Part shown: piece after piece, positions 40,495 to 48,702 of the stretch
Layout: every line of letters begins with the position of its first letter
Numbering within the stretch: position 1 is the first letter of the stretch
Source of the DNA: Burkholderia sp. Bp8992
GTDB taxonomy: Bacteria > Pseudomonadota > Gammaproteobacteria > Burkholderiales > Burkholderiaceae
Reading direction: 5' to 3'
Assembly: GCF_003853705.1 (NCBI RefSeq)
Contig: NZ_QTQI01000017.1
Location: 117,959-181,958 of the forward strand
Length of the DNA: 64,000 bases
The notes under the pieces: generated by a model
Databases searched by the model: none
Seen by the model: only the letters and a program-made list of their open reading frames with translations
Told to the model about the DNA's origin: nothing
Translations under genes and position numbers: made by a program

Positions 40495-42978
40495 ATGACA
40501 TCTGTGGATAGCGTTCCATCTGAACAAGGCCGGGCCCCCCTTAGATTGGCGGTATTCGAAGTGTCAGGCGAAGGTAGGAAGGCGATTGCCCGGATTGAAA
40601 TTACGCCAAAACTGGACGGAACTTGCAATCTCGCAATTTCGAGCGAAGTGGCCGATGCTGCAACGCATCTCCGTCAAATAATTGAGCACACGCCGCCAGA
40701 AGAATCGGCACAGAATTTGACTGATGATTCGCCAGAAGAGATGGCGGTTGAGAGGGCTCACGCCAAACTCGAAAAAATTCTTTCCAACGCTGGCTATCAA
40801 GTGGAAGTGCTACCCGCGGGGGATCAACGACTTTCGTTCGTGATCGACATGCGAACAGGGAATGTGGTCGGAACAAACGAACCACTACACGATGCGGTGT
40901 CCTCCGACAGTGATTCCATAGGCCGCCGTATATTCGAGTCGATATCCGCAAAGTTTAGAGATGGCCAAAATGAGCTTGCGGAGAAGACCTTCGCCGCCAC
41001 GTCAGTTGGGGCTCATACAGATGCAATAAAACTCGTTTGCGAGGCATACGAATCCGGAAATGCCGGACTGCCTCCAACGGAAAAATTGCTGAATGGGCTG
41101 ATGTCGATAGATTTGGCTTTTGCCAGCAAGGATCAAAGGCGGTTAGTGCAAGAATGGCGAATTCACGCCGGAACGGCGCTTGGACTGTGCGAGGTGATAG
41201 CGGGAGATGCAGAAGAATTCCTCGCCGAACACGAAAGCACACTGACCGCTGAGCAAATTTGCGACCTTCGCATGGTTATAGCGACGGGCGCCATGCAGCG
41301 AGGCAACAAGGAAACGGCCATCATGATGTGGCGGGAGCTACTCAGTGAACCCAGAAAATTGGGGGCTGGTAATCGTGGTTGGGCATGGCGGAACATATCG
41401 TATGCATTGCCTGTTGACGACCCGGAAGCGCTAGAGGCCGCTCGGTATTCGTCCGATGCATTTCTCGAAGCCGGGGACAAAACCGAAGCATGCAAAAGCC
41501 TGATGCAAGCCGCGAATTGCTTGTTGCACGTTGAACCGGCGAAAGCGTTGCTCGTTATTGACGAAATTCTGCCGCTAGTAAGTGGAGATCTCCTCACGCA
41601 CCGTCCCGTTAAAGCTGCCACATTGCACGCTCGCGCGAATCGACTGATGAAACTGGGGCGCAATAGAGAAGCACTGATCGACGCACAAGCGGCTGTACGC
41701 ACATGGCAGGGAATCATGGGCGTCGAAATGCATCTCGTCACCTCTTTGTACCTGGCAGCTTCCGCGGCACAGGCCGTCGGAGATGATTCTTCACATCAGC
41801 GGTTCACTGAGGAGGCCAACGAGCTTGCGCGCACGATCGATATTCCTCGTTTCTCACTTCAGCGTCGACTTGAGGGTTTGCAGGACGCCTTCAACGAAGC
41901 CGACGCGTTGCAGTTGGCTAGTGATGCAGAGCGTGAAGGCGAACACGAGATCGTCGCGTTGGTGCGGTACTTATGCGCAACGTATGACGAAACACTTAGC
42001 GACACGCGTCGGTTGATGTTACTCGAAGATGCGCTTCGTACGTTGGAGGATGCTCGTAGCGATAGCTCGACGGTTGTGTCGTTGCAATGCGCAATCGCGA
42101 ATCAATTAATGGCGATGTCGCAGCCAAAGCGAGCACGCACGTGGTACGAGAAGGCGCTCAAGTCGGATCCCCTAGATAGGGCTGCGCGCGACGGATTGGT
42201 GAACTGTCTATGGAAATCGGAGGCGTGGGGCGACGCTGCTGTATTTCTCAAGTCGGAGCTAACTCGGCGCGGCGACATGCCGGGGCTCCTGTATGCATAT
42301 GGCCGATCTTTGTTTGAGGCGGGGGACTTAGCGGGGGCGTTTCGCGCACTGAAAAAATCAGAGGAGCTTGCGGATCCCACTTCAAATACGAAGTCACTCT
42401 CAAGATCCCTTGCTGAGCGAGCGTTCGCTTTGGCGGGAACGATAGAGCCGGTGAAGCATGAAGACGAACTCATACCAGCTCGAGTGACAATTGAGGAGCT
42501 CCGGGCCGCTCTAAAGCATTTCGCGTCATTCGTGGCAAGCGTAAAACGAATGGAGTTTTGGACGAGAGACGATCGTTCAAGGTATGACTGGATCGAGAAG
42601 CCGGAGAGATTCGCGCAAACGATGTTGCATACCTTTCTCAAAGCACGGTTCCTTGAGCGAATTGATGTGTTCGAAGAAATAGCTGCGGGTGCCGGCCGTC
42701 TCGATATATACGTGCAGCTATATGGTGGACTCGGCTCGGTCGTCGAGCTCAAGATGTGTGGTTTTAGGTATAGCAGTTCCTATGCTTCTGCGGGTGAGGA
42801 GCAAATCGCGCACTACATGGGAAACCGCCGCTCATCGATCGGGTACTTGGTTGTATTTGATGCTCGATTGGAAAATTTCGCGGAACCCTTGTCTGCCGAG
42901 CCGCGTCAAGACAGCCTCACGATCGAAACCGTCTTCGTTGATGTGAGACCGCGTGTGACCAAGAGGCGAAAGATGTAA
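40495..42978 (+). CDS. TPR-repeat protein with C-terminal PD-(D/E)xK nuclease-like domain (candidate defence protein)
   Basis: 827 aa. The N-terminal 130 residues are a small alpha/beta region (LRLAVFEVSGEGRKAIARIEI and LSFVIDMRTGNVVG). About residues 190-650 are helical TPR-like repeats (for example RTWYEKALKSDPLDRAARDGLVNCLWKSEAW and LYAYGRSLFEAGDLAGAFRALKKSEE in pieces). The C-terminal domain (about 690-800) fits PD-(D/E)xK: D737 in GRLDIYVQ, E751-L-K753 in VVELKM, a Gln (EEQIAHYMGNR) and a strand IGYLVVFD. A large helical sensor/scaffold fused to a nuclease is typical of phage-defence proteins. I recognise no named system. It lacks an obvious RBS and is monocistronic. Confidence 0.6.
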   Translation: MTSVDSVPSEQGRAPLRLAVFEVSGEGRKAIARIEITPKLDGTCNLAISSEVADAATHLRQIIEHTPPEESAQNLTDDSPEEMAVERAHAKLEKILSNAGYQVEVLPAGDQRLSFVIDMRTGNVVGTNEPLHDAVSSDSDSIGRRIFESISAKFRDGQNELAEKTFAATSVGAHTDAIKLVCEAYESGNAGLPPTEKLLNGLMSIDLAFASKDQRRLVQEWRIHAGTALGLCEVIAGDAEEFLAEHESTLTAEQICDLRMVIATGAMQRGNKETAIMMWRELLSEPRKLGAGNRGWAWRNISYALPVDDPEALEAARYSSDAFLEAGDKTEACKSLMQAANCLLHVEPAKALLVIDEILPLVSGDLLTHRPVKAATLHARANRLMKLGRNREALIDAQAAVRTWQGIMGVEMHLVTSLYLAASAAQAVGDDSSHQRFTEEANELARTIDIPRFSLQRRLEGLQDAFNEADALQLASDAEREGEHEIVALVRYLCATYDETLSDTRRLMLLEDALRTLEDARSDSSTVVSLQCAIANQLMAMSQPKRARTWYEKALKSDPLDRAARDGLVNCLWKSEAWGDAAVFLKSELTRRGDMPGLLYAYGRSLFEAGDLAGAFRALKKSEELADPTSNTKSLSRSLAERAFALAGTIEPVKHEDELIPARVTIEELRAALKHFASFVASVKRMEFWTRDDRSRYDWIEKPERFAQTMLHTFLKARFLERIDVFEEIAAGAGRLDIYVQLYGGLGSVVELKMCGFRYSSSYASAGEEQIAHYMGNRRSSIGYLVVFDARLENFAEPLSAEPRQDSLTIETVFVDVRPRVTKRRKM

Positions 42979-43162
42979 GTCGGTGCGGGAGCGCCGTACG
43001 ATACATGTGGCTATCCAGGCTGCAAAGCGGTCAGCGAATGCGTCGAAATCGACGCAGGTTCGACGCATCCTCCACCGACCAAGCGCCTGCCAATGCTCGA
43101 TGGGCGGAAAACAACGCAGGACCGACGCATGAGTGACGCATCCAGTACAGGAGATAAGAACC

Positions 43163-43606
43163 TCACTCCGCTTTATGCTCGCGCCGCTTCGCGCTCGCCA
43201 TTTTGAATCGGGCGAGGCGATCAACCTTCGGTGAATGCTTGATCGGACGCGCACTGGTTACATAGGGAACTTTGATCCGCCCGCCTCGGCCTCTCCGGCC
43301 GTGAACTGCGTGCCCATAAGCACCTATCGAGTAGTCGCTGAGGTGGCCCATAACCTTAGCTGCTTGCTCGAGAGTTATTTCGCGCTCGGAGGTGGCAGCT
43401 TTCAAGTCAGACGCTACTTGGTGGCGGAAACAATACGGGCTGATTCTCGTCCGCAACTTTGGGAATGCGCTTCTGCCGAGGGCCACAATGCTGTTGTACA
43501 GGTAATCTCTATTGTGGGCGATCGTGTATTTGCCGATCCCGTCGACGGCGTTCTGGCCGGCCAAGGTGTGAAGAAAGCGCAATGCAGGATTGGCGTTGGC
43601 ATCCAC
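43163..43606 (-). pseudogene. C-terminal fragment of a second tyrosine recombinase
   Basis: About 147 codons shown, with the same frame open a little further upstream into RHIGFS-type coding sequence; no proper start. It contains the C-terminal catalytic half of a site-specific recombinase: SPYCFRHQVASDL (the HxxR-type box), VMGHLSDYSIGAYGH (second His box and candidate Tyr), then a basic tail. The N-terminal half is missing, and at about 43620-43660 the sequence changes to an acyltransferase fragment on the other strand. It is not the missing part of the integrase at 36366: the style of the conserved box differs. Confidence 0.7.
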
Positions 43607-43631
43607 GCTGAACCCGATGTGTCGCGTCGGT

Positions 43632-44099
43632 TGGGCGCTCTCGCTCCATCACGAATTCCAGCTCCTGCCATACTTCGGCGAGAACTTCGGGAAGCCGTTG
43701 AATACGGTGGCAGTTGCGGCCACGATGACGTCCTTCTTTGTCGTGATGCTGGTGCTCGCGCTGCGTCGCACGCCGACGCTCACCAGCTCACAATGGGTCT
43801 GGTTCGGCGCGGTCAGCTATCCGCTGTACTTGGTCCACCAAAACGTCGGCTACATGCTGTTCAATGAAGCCGGCTCGGCCGTCGACCAGGTCGTGTTGTT
43901 TTGGGGCGTTGTCGCCGCGGCGATCGGGGCTGCGCTGCTGCTGCATGTGGCGGTTGAGAAACCCGTCGCGGGGCCGTTGAAGCGGGGAGTATTGCATGCG
44001 CTCGACGCGCTGCAGCGCTACGTTCCTGCTCGCGTTATGCGCTGGCGGCAGGACAAAATTCGGCGCAGCGGTATGGCTGGTCGTGCGCAGCGCCTGTAG
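43632..44099 (+). pseudogene. C-terminal fragment of an acyltransferase-3 (OafA/YrhL-type) membrane protein
   Basis: About 150 codons, open in frame from about 43590. The coding match begins near WALSLHHEFQLLPYFGENFG and continues with several hydrophobic helices (VAATMTSFFVVMLVLALRR, WFGAVSYPLYLVHQNVGYMLF, LFWGVVAAAIGAALLLHVAVEKPVA). The LYLVHQNVGY motif and VEKP ending are those of acyltransferase-3 proteins that O-acetylate sugars. The N-terminal two thirds, including the catalytic His segment, are absent. Its GC is high like the chromosome, unlike the neighbouring island genes, so it is a separate captured piece. Confidence 0.65.
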
Positions 44100-44105
44100 A
44101 AAGAT

Positions 44106-44241
44106 GTGCAGCTAGATTGCAGCTTGGACGAACTGAGTTGGCCCTGATTGACCTTGTGCAGCCTTGATTTTGCAGTTTGGGAGTTGCGTAAGGCTTTGAT
44201 TTAGCAGGAAGCGTTGCGTGCCGGTAAAGCGCCGAAGGCAG
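44106..44241 (+). repeat. Imperfect 135-bp direct repeat, copy A, with att-like end
   Basis: It aligns with 48567-48701 (roughly four of five bases identical by eye) and ends in CCGGTAAAGCGCCGAAGGCA. In copy B the same end leads straight into the attR tRNA duplicate. It lies between the acyltransferase fragment and the type VI immunity gene, in a 175-bp gap otherwise empty. Confidence 0.75.
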
Positions 44242-44274
44242 TGTCTGGCGCGAACGACGCTCGCGCCTAGACGG

Positions 44275-45390
44275 CTACGCATCCTTACGGAGTTTGGGCG
44301 TTTTGTGCAGCTCCACCCAGTAGGCATTGAGCTGGTCATTCGACACATCAAAGCGGCGCAGCCATCCTTCGGTCGCGACGACCGTATTGAGCAGCGGCGC
44401 AGTGCTATCGAGCGTCCCGTCCTGCAGGGTATCGACCGAATCCGCAATGATCGGCTTCAGCGCGCGATTCAGAATGACGTACGCGGCCGGCGGCGAGACG
44501 GGAATTCCCGGTCCGTTGGACACGCCGGACTCCGGCGCGACGCCGGCCTTGATCAGTAGTCCGCCGTCACCGAATGGCTGGCTGGAGAACCAGTCAGGCG
44601 GAAGCATGAGCGAGGATGCGCCGCCAGCAGCGCGAACGAGATCCCCGTCGAGCGCGTTCAGCCAGTCGACGGTCTTGATCTTCGTGTAGAGCTTGCGGAC
44701 AGTCGATCGCATCGGATCGCCGACGTCGATGCCAGGCCCGAAGCGGCGCGCGTAGAAATACTCGCTGGCTTCGTTCGGCCGTCGCCCCATCGGGGGCACG
44801 TTCACGGCCAGGCCGCCGTGCCCGTGGACGGTCGGTAGATCCTTGGCGAATGCATTGAACAGCGTTTCGAATACGCCCGGCCGCTGGACGAGAAACGCGC
44901 GCGGCACTGTGAAGGCCAGGCCGTCGAGACCGCGCTTGCGCGCTGCTTTCCCTTCGCTCAGCGCGAACACGGTAAATTCGTAGAACCCGGTGGCGAGCTT
45001 GTGCTCGGCGCTCGTCATCGCGACCGCGAGCGTTTCGTCGGCGGGCACGCGCGCCGCGATGCTCTCGAATCCAGGGGCCTTGTCGTATTGCACCGGCTCT
45101 TCGCCCTCGGCGTACAGCCAGCGCAGCGGCCCGGATTTCGATGGCTGCTCGCCGGCTGCCACCTCGAGCGCGTGGTGATATTCCTCGATCGCCGCGTTGT
45201 ATTGCGTGAAGCAGCGCACCAGGGCTTGGCGGACGGCGGGTGTGAAGCCGTCGCGGAAGTAGAGCACGCCCCGCACAACCAAGGCGGCACCTGTGATGCC
45301 CTTCTGGTGCGCGGGCTCGTACAGGCCGAAGGGCATCGTGTCCGCTCGGCGCGGATCCTTGGCCCAGGCAGCGATTTCGTCGTTTGTCAT
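44275..45390 (-). CDS. Type VI immunity protein, TsiV/DUF3396 family
   Basis: 371 aa from the ATG at 45390, 9 bp after the effector stop. The sequence has the DUF3396 (TsiV) pattern: GITGAALVVRGVLYFRDGFTPAVR at the start, LATGFYEFTVFALS, a long central part with VHGHGGLAVNVPPMG, DWLNALDGDLVRAAGG, and near the end the PAAYVILNRALKPIIADSV stretch. This family is known as the immunity partner of VRR-NUC effectors. It should bind the nuclease encoded just upstream and protect the producing cell. The gene order PAAR-effector-immunity on one strand supports the call. Confidence 0.85.
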   Translation of the reverse strand: MTNDEIAAWAKDPRRADTMPFGLYEPAHQKGITGAALVVRGVLYFRDGFTPAVRQALVRCFTQYNAAIEEYHHALEVAAGEQPSKSGPLRWLYAEGEEPVQYDKAPGFESIAARVPADETLAVAMTSAEHKLATGFYEFTVFALSEGKAARKRGLDGLAFTVPRAFLVQRPGVFETLFNAFAKDLPTVHGHGGLAVNVPPMGRRPNEASEYFYARRFGPGIDVGDPMRSTVRKLYTKIKTVDWLNALDGDLVRAAGGASSLMLPPDWFSSQPFGDGGLLIKAGVAPESGVSNGPGIPVSPPAAYVILNRALKPIIADSVDTLQDGTLDSTAPLLNTVVATEGWLRRFDVSNDQLNAYWVELHKTPKLRKDA

Positions 45391-45399
45391 GGCGTCAGA

Positions 45400-46128
45400 T
45401 TACAAAGCAGGGAGCGGCTGGACCTGCGGCGGCGGGAGCGGCGGGGCTCCGGGCGCGCTGGGGCTGATCCCGTACAGTTCGTCCAGATCAGATTGTGAGG
45501 CGGTTTGCCTCGAGCGCGAAGTCTTCTTCTGCCCGTCGTCGTCGCCGCATCCGCAGTCAGCTGCGCCGAGGTGGACGAACTTCGATGGGCCGCCGGCGAT
45601 CTCGATATAGTCGTCTTCCTGGTCGGGACCGTACGTGTCCCCGGGGAACTTCATCTCCACGACTGTCTTGATGTTCGACTGCACGGGCGGCTGTGCCGGG
45701 TCGTTCACGATGACGACGTCGGGGCGGCGCACGTCGCCCTTCTCGTACTTCTTGCCCTTGCTCGGCCACTTGTCCTTGATCCACTGCCGAATCCCGGTAT
45801 TGGGTTCGAGAGGGTCGTCGTAGTCCATGATCGGCTCAGGCGGATCAGTTGTCATATCGTACGGCTGTTCCGGGCGGTATTCGGTCGGAACGCCCGTCTG
45901 CATCTTCGACACTTCGTTCGGCAGCCCAAGTCGCATCTCAACGCACCGCTGCCGCTGGATGGTCCCGGCTTTCGTCGCGACGCCGATGCGGCGGCACTCG
46001 CAGAACGTGTGACATAGAACCTTGCGGTCTTTCGGTGAGAGCTTGGCGGCACTTACCCCGACCTGAGTCGTCTGGCCGCTTGGGCTCATGCTCCCAGGTG
46101 ACGAGCCTGGGGAGTAGCCGCCACTCAT
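45400..46128 (-). CDS. VRR-NUC-type nuclease effector (type VI secretion cargo)
   Basis: 242 aa from the ATG at 46128, overlapping the PAAR gene stop by 4 bp. The N-terminus is a Ser/Gly/Pro-rich linker and a Cys-containing segment (KVLCHTFCECRRIGVATKAG). A PD-(D/E)xK core of the VRR-NUC type follows: D137 in RRPDVVIVN, E158-M-K160 in VVEMKFPGD, and Q170 with DDYIEIAG. The C-terminus is Pro-rich. Close homologues are loaded on PAAR/VgrG spikes and injected to cut DNA in rivals. Translational coupling to PAAR and the TsiV-like gene after it make the role firm. Confidence 0.85.
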   Translation of the reverse strand: MSGGYSPGSSPGSMSPSGQTTQVGVSAAKLSPKDRKVLCHTFCECRRIGVATKAGTIQRQRCVEMRLGLPNEVSKMQTGVPTEYRPEQPYDMTTDPPEPIMDYDDPLEPNTGIRQWIKDKWPSKGKKYEKGDVRRPDVVIVNDPAQPPVQSNIKTVVEMKFPGDTYGPDQEDDYIEIAGGPSKFVHLGAADCGCGDDDGQKKTSRSRQTASQSDLDELYGISPSAPGAPPLPPPQVQPLPAL

Positions 46129-46652
46129 TCGCTACTCCCGGGTTGCTGGAAAGACAGGGAAGAGGCCTGGTGGCTGCTGAGCCAGTCAGTGTGGCCGCTC
46201 GCATCGGTCGTGCCTTGGACCGTCTTGCCGTCCGCGGACGTCACCGTGTACGGGTGGTTCGCGATCGGTTCGCGCGTCCTGTCGTCGACGAGCTGGAAGC
46301 GTCCCCGATACGCGCCATCGTCCTGTGCGACGTTCTGCGCCAGAACGCTTTTACCCGCTCCGATCGAGCCGCCCGCGCCGGACGTCGGCTCTACCGTCGC
46401 CTGGCCTTGAGACGCGATCAGCGTTGCGCCGCACGCCGTCTTGTCCCCGTCAATTGCCACGGCCCGCCCACCGAACGTCATGCTGCGCACCCGGACGCCA
46501 ATGATCGGATAGACGCCGCCGCACTTCGGGCACGACACCATGTCGCCTTCGAGCGCCAGCGGCTTCCCGAATACGATGTTGGTCGACGTACACGCGAGAA
46601 CGCGGCCGCCGTGGTCGGTCGTGTCGCCTTCGCGGATGAATGCTGAACTCAT
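46125..46652 (-). CDS. PAAR-domain spike protein with C-terminal adaptor extension
   Basis: 175 aa from the ATG at 46652 (GAGGA 6 bp upstream; a TTG at 46658 is too close to the RBS). The PAAR domain (about 1-95) has FIREGDTTDHGGRVLAC, the PLALEGDMVSCPKCGGVYPI zinc-binding loop and GGRAVAIDGDKTACGATLIAS. The C-terminal part (about 115-165) is a small beta-rich region (YRGRFQLVDDRTREPIANHPYTV) seen on many PAAR and VgrG proteins. It would cap the type VI spike and carry the VRR-NUC effector. No structural T6SS genes are in the window, so this is an orphan cargo cassette. Confidence 0.88.
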   Translation of the reverse strand: MSSAFIREGDTTDHGGRVLACTSTNIVFGKPLALEGDMVSCPKCGGVYPIIGVRVRSMTFGGRAVAIDGDKTACGATLIASQGQATVEPTSGAGGSIGAGKSVLAQNVAQDDGAYRGRFQLVDDRTREPIANHPYTVTSADGKTVQGTTDASGHTDWLSSHQASSLSFQQPGSSE

Positions 46653-46764
46653 GCCCAATCCTCACAGGAAATCTGCGCGGAAATGTAGCACGCAAGGGTA
46701 GGTGAAAACCCTGTAGGAATTACCGGGCGACTGTATGTGCGCGGGATCCGTTTCGAAGAGCGCC

Positions 46765-46786
46765 CCGGTAAAGCTCCGAATGCAGT
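46765..46786 (+). repeat. att-like motif between effector and HNH modules
   Basis: CCGGTAAAGCTCCGAATGCA (46765-46784) matches the sequence that abuts attR (48682-48701) at all but one position, and copy A (44221-44240) nearly as well. The CTCCGAA core equals the anticodon loop of tRNA-Arg. It lies just before the stop of the HNH gene and may mark an old integration junction. Confidence 0.55.
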
Positions 46787-46791
46787 CTCCG

Positions 46792-47619
46792 CTACTCGGG
46801 CCAGCGATACGGGAAGACCCGATGATTCTCGAAGTCCGGAATTTGGTCGAAGACGCCAACTCCCGAAATGTCGCCGAACACGGTGCCAATCATTGCGACG
46901 GCATCGTTAAACTGGACGGCAAAAAGTGCCGACGGCGGATCCGCGTCGATCAGAGTGTAGGCGCACGCAAACTGGTCGTTCAGCATGCTGTTACCGCGTT
47001 GAATCGGAGGGAACTGCGCAAGCAACGGACTCAAATTTTCGGAGCTCAAAAGTTGGTCCATCCCGTGCGCGTTTGTCGTCCACAGGACGACTATCCCGCC
47101 GCGAGACGTTAGCGGACGCCCGGTGCGCATGTAGTAAAGAGCGCAAAACAGCTTGCGAGCCACAGTTTTGGAGGCTTCATAAAATTCAGGATGATCGATC
47201 GACAGGATAGGTAGGTCCCGGAATGTCTCGCCGGGGCCGGGCTGGATGCCGAGCGCGCGGGCTTGGCTTCTCTTTTCCGTGACAGACATCAGCATTGAAC
47301 GGTAGGTTTCGGGCAGAACGTGCGCAACGCCTCGGGCGTTCTTCGCCCACTCCCGTTGTGCATTTTCTTCGCTAACACCTACCCGCGCGGGACTGAAGCG
47401 AATTCGACAGATCATCGCAAACAGCATCTCGTGCACGCGGCTTGCGTTGTTGCATTGTCCACACGCGGGGAAGACATGCTCCTCTGGCCAGATCCGACCG
47501 ACAAAAAAGCTGCGAGGTGGCCAATGATCCTGTGTGGTCGCCAGAGCCTCTCCGCCGCAAAAGCAGCATCGCGGATGCTGCGCAAAGAATCGCTTTTTTC
47601 TCTCGGCAGCCTGTCCCAT
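46792..47619 (-). CDS. HNH-like endonuclease domain protein
   Basis: About 275 aa from the ATG at 47619 (MGQAAERKK); an ATG at 47646 is also possible, and neither has a strong RBS. The N-terminus has a treble-clef/HNH pattern: C18-CF-C21, D31-H32 in TQDHWPPRSFF, and C53-GQ-C56-NN in PACGQCNNA. This matches the CxxC...DH(x)(x)P...CxxCN layout of HNH nucleases used by defence proteins. The remaining 200 residues (RIRFSPARVGVSEENAQREWAKNAR and so on) are an unassigned domain. It is divergent from the HEPN-like gene at 47722 across about 100 bp, suggesting common control. Confidence 0.6.
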   Translation of the reverse strand: MGQAAERKKRFFAQHPRCCFCGGEALATTQDHWPPRSFFVGRIWPEEHVFPACGQCNNASRVHEMLFAMICRIRFSPARVGVSEENAQREWAKNARGVAHVLPETYRSMLMSVTEKRSQARALGIQPGPGETFRDLPILSIDHPEFYEASKTVARKLFCALYYMRTGRPLTSRGGIVVLWTTNAHGMDQLLSSENLSPLLAQFPPIQRGNSMLNDQFACAYTLIDADPPSALFAVQFNDAVAMIGTVFGDISGVGVFDQIPDFENHRVFPYRWPE

Positions 47620-47721
47620 TGATCGTCTTTCCCCGTGATGCTGCATTTCCCCAATAGGGTTGCACTATGATGGTTCGGAAGCACCATTCAAAGCAAGGTA
47701 TCAACGCGGAAGCGGGAGACC

Positions 47722-48486
47722 ATGACAGATCGTGACGAAGATGGAGGGTCGCTGATCGACCCGGCCCTATGGAAGGACTGGCGACTTCAGACTACGGCGG
47801 AACTCGCGGAGCCGTTCACGCCCCCGTGGAGCCCGGAAGTGACGTATGCGAAAGGGTCGCTGATAAAGCTAGCCGGACAGTTCCCAGTGCACGACGGGCG
47901 TCAACTGACGCTCAACATTCCGAACGCGACCGCGTTGTTCTTGAGCATTTCACATCGAAACTACGTCGAGGCTCGCGCCGTCCTGGATCGCAGCGGCATC
48001 CGAAAAGGGATGCGCAAAAACGTCACGTTTGCTGTCGATGCCGATGCCTTTCACTATCTCGAGTGCTTCATGACGAGCGTGGTTGGCGCTTATACGGCAG
48101 TCGAAGCGTTTGCGAACGAGACAATCCCAGACAGCTACATCCACGTACAGAAGTACAAGGACACGGAAGAGCGGTTGGTTAAGGCAGACATCGAGCGTCG
48201 ACTAACGCTATCGAAAAAGATGATGGAAATTCTGCCTGCAGCCCTGAGCATCCAGACGCCGAAGGGGAAGAAGTGTTGGGACGAATTTCATCGGCTTGAG
48301 CTCATGCGGGAGCGGATCATTCACATGAAGTCTGCCGATCGCAACATGAACGGCCCGGTTCGCGGAACTGTTTGGGAGGATTTATTCAAGTTTCCAGAGC
48401 CGGTTTCGCTGGCGTTGCCGATCCTGGAGTTCTTCGCCCGCCAGATGGATGTGAAGCGTCTGTGGGTCACTGATCGTCCGTTTTGA
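47722..48486 (+). CDS. HEPN-like domain protein (candidate RNase effector)
   Basis: 254 aa from the ATG at 47722 (GCGGGAGACC upstream). The N-terminal 100 residues are beta-rich (VTYAKGSLIKLAGQFPVHDGRQLTL). The C-terminal half is helical with HEPN features: SVVGAYTAVEAFANETIP resembles the conserved first helix, and LMRERIIHMK carries R196-x4-H201, the R-x4-6-H ribonuclease motif. HEPN RNases act in toxin-antitoxin and abortive-infection systems. It is divergent from the HNH-like gene and is the last gene before attR. The assignment rests on the motif and helix pattern only. Confidence 0.55.
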   Translation: MTDRDEDGGSLIDPALWKDWRLQTTAELAEPFTPPWSPEVTYAKGSLIKLAGQFPVHDGRQLTLNIPNATALFLSISHRNYVEARAVLDRSGIRKGMRKNVTFAVDADAFHYLECFMTSVVGAYTAVEAFANETIPDSYIHVQKYKDTEERLVKADIERRLTLSKKMMEILPAALSIQTPKGKKCWDEFHRLELMRERIIHMKSADRNMNGPVRGTVWEDLFKFPEPVSLALPILEFFARQMDVKRLWVTDRPF

Positions 48487-48566
48487 ACACGAATCATCGG
48501 CGCTCTTCGTGCGCTGTACGTACCGCTGCTATTTCGCGCTTTCAATTTGCCGCGGAGCACTCTTGA

Positions 48567-48701
48567 GTGCAGCTAAATTGCAGCTGGTGTGAGCTGGATT
48601 GGCCTTGATTGACCTTGAGTAGCCTTGGTTATGCAGTTTGAGAGTTGCGTAAGGCCTTGATTTAACAGGAAGTGCTCCGCGCCGGTAAAGCTCCGAACGC
48701 A
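48567..48701 (+). repeat. Imperfect 135-bp direct repeat, copy B, right end of the island
   Basis: It aligns with 44106-44241 and ends in CCGGTAAAGCTCCGAACGCA, directly joined to the duplicated tRNA end. It is probably the right terminal sequence of the integrated element. The gap 48487-48965 contains this repeat, attR and the original chromosomal DNA downstream of the tRNA; I see no gene in it. Confidence 0.75.
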
Positions 48702-48702
48702 A

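Larger units (their letters stand above)
36186..48702 (+). mobile_element. tRNA-Arg-integrated genomic island, about 12.5 kb, integrase-defective
   Basis: Bounded by the 36-bp direct repeats of the tRNA-Arg 3' end (36150-36185 and 48703-48738). It carries a truncated tyrosine integrase next to attL, a decayed ISNCY-type transposase, an NDT/TIR-like gene with a small partner, a TPR-nuclease gene, a second integrase fragment, an acyltransferase fragment, a type VI effector/immunity cassette, and an HNH/HEPN pair. Several genes are far less GC-rich than the flanks. With no intact integrase the island is probably locked in place. Confidence 0.9.

Noticed and set aside
43163-43606. That this fragment is the missing 3' half of the integrase at 36366
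   Set aside because: The conserved boxes (CFRHQVASD, GHLSDYSIGAYG) belong to another recombinase style, and the remaining linker does not match.
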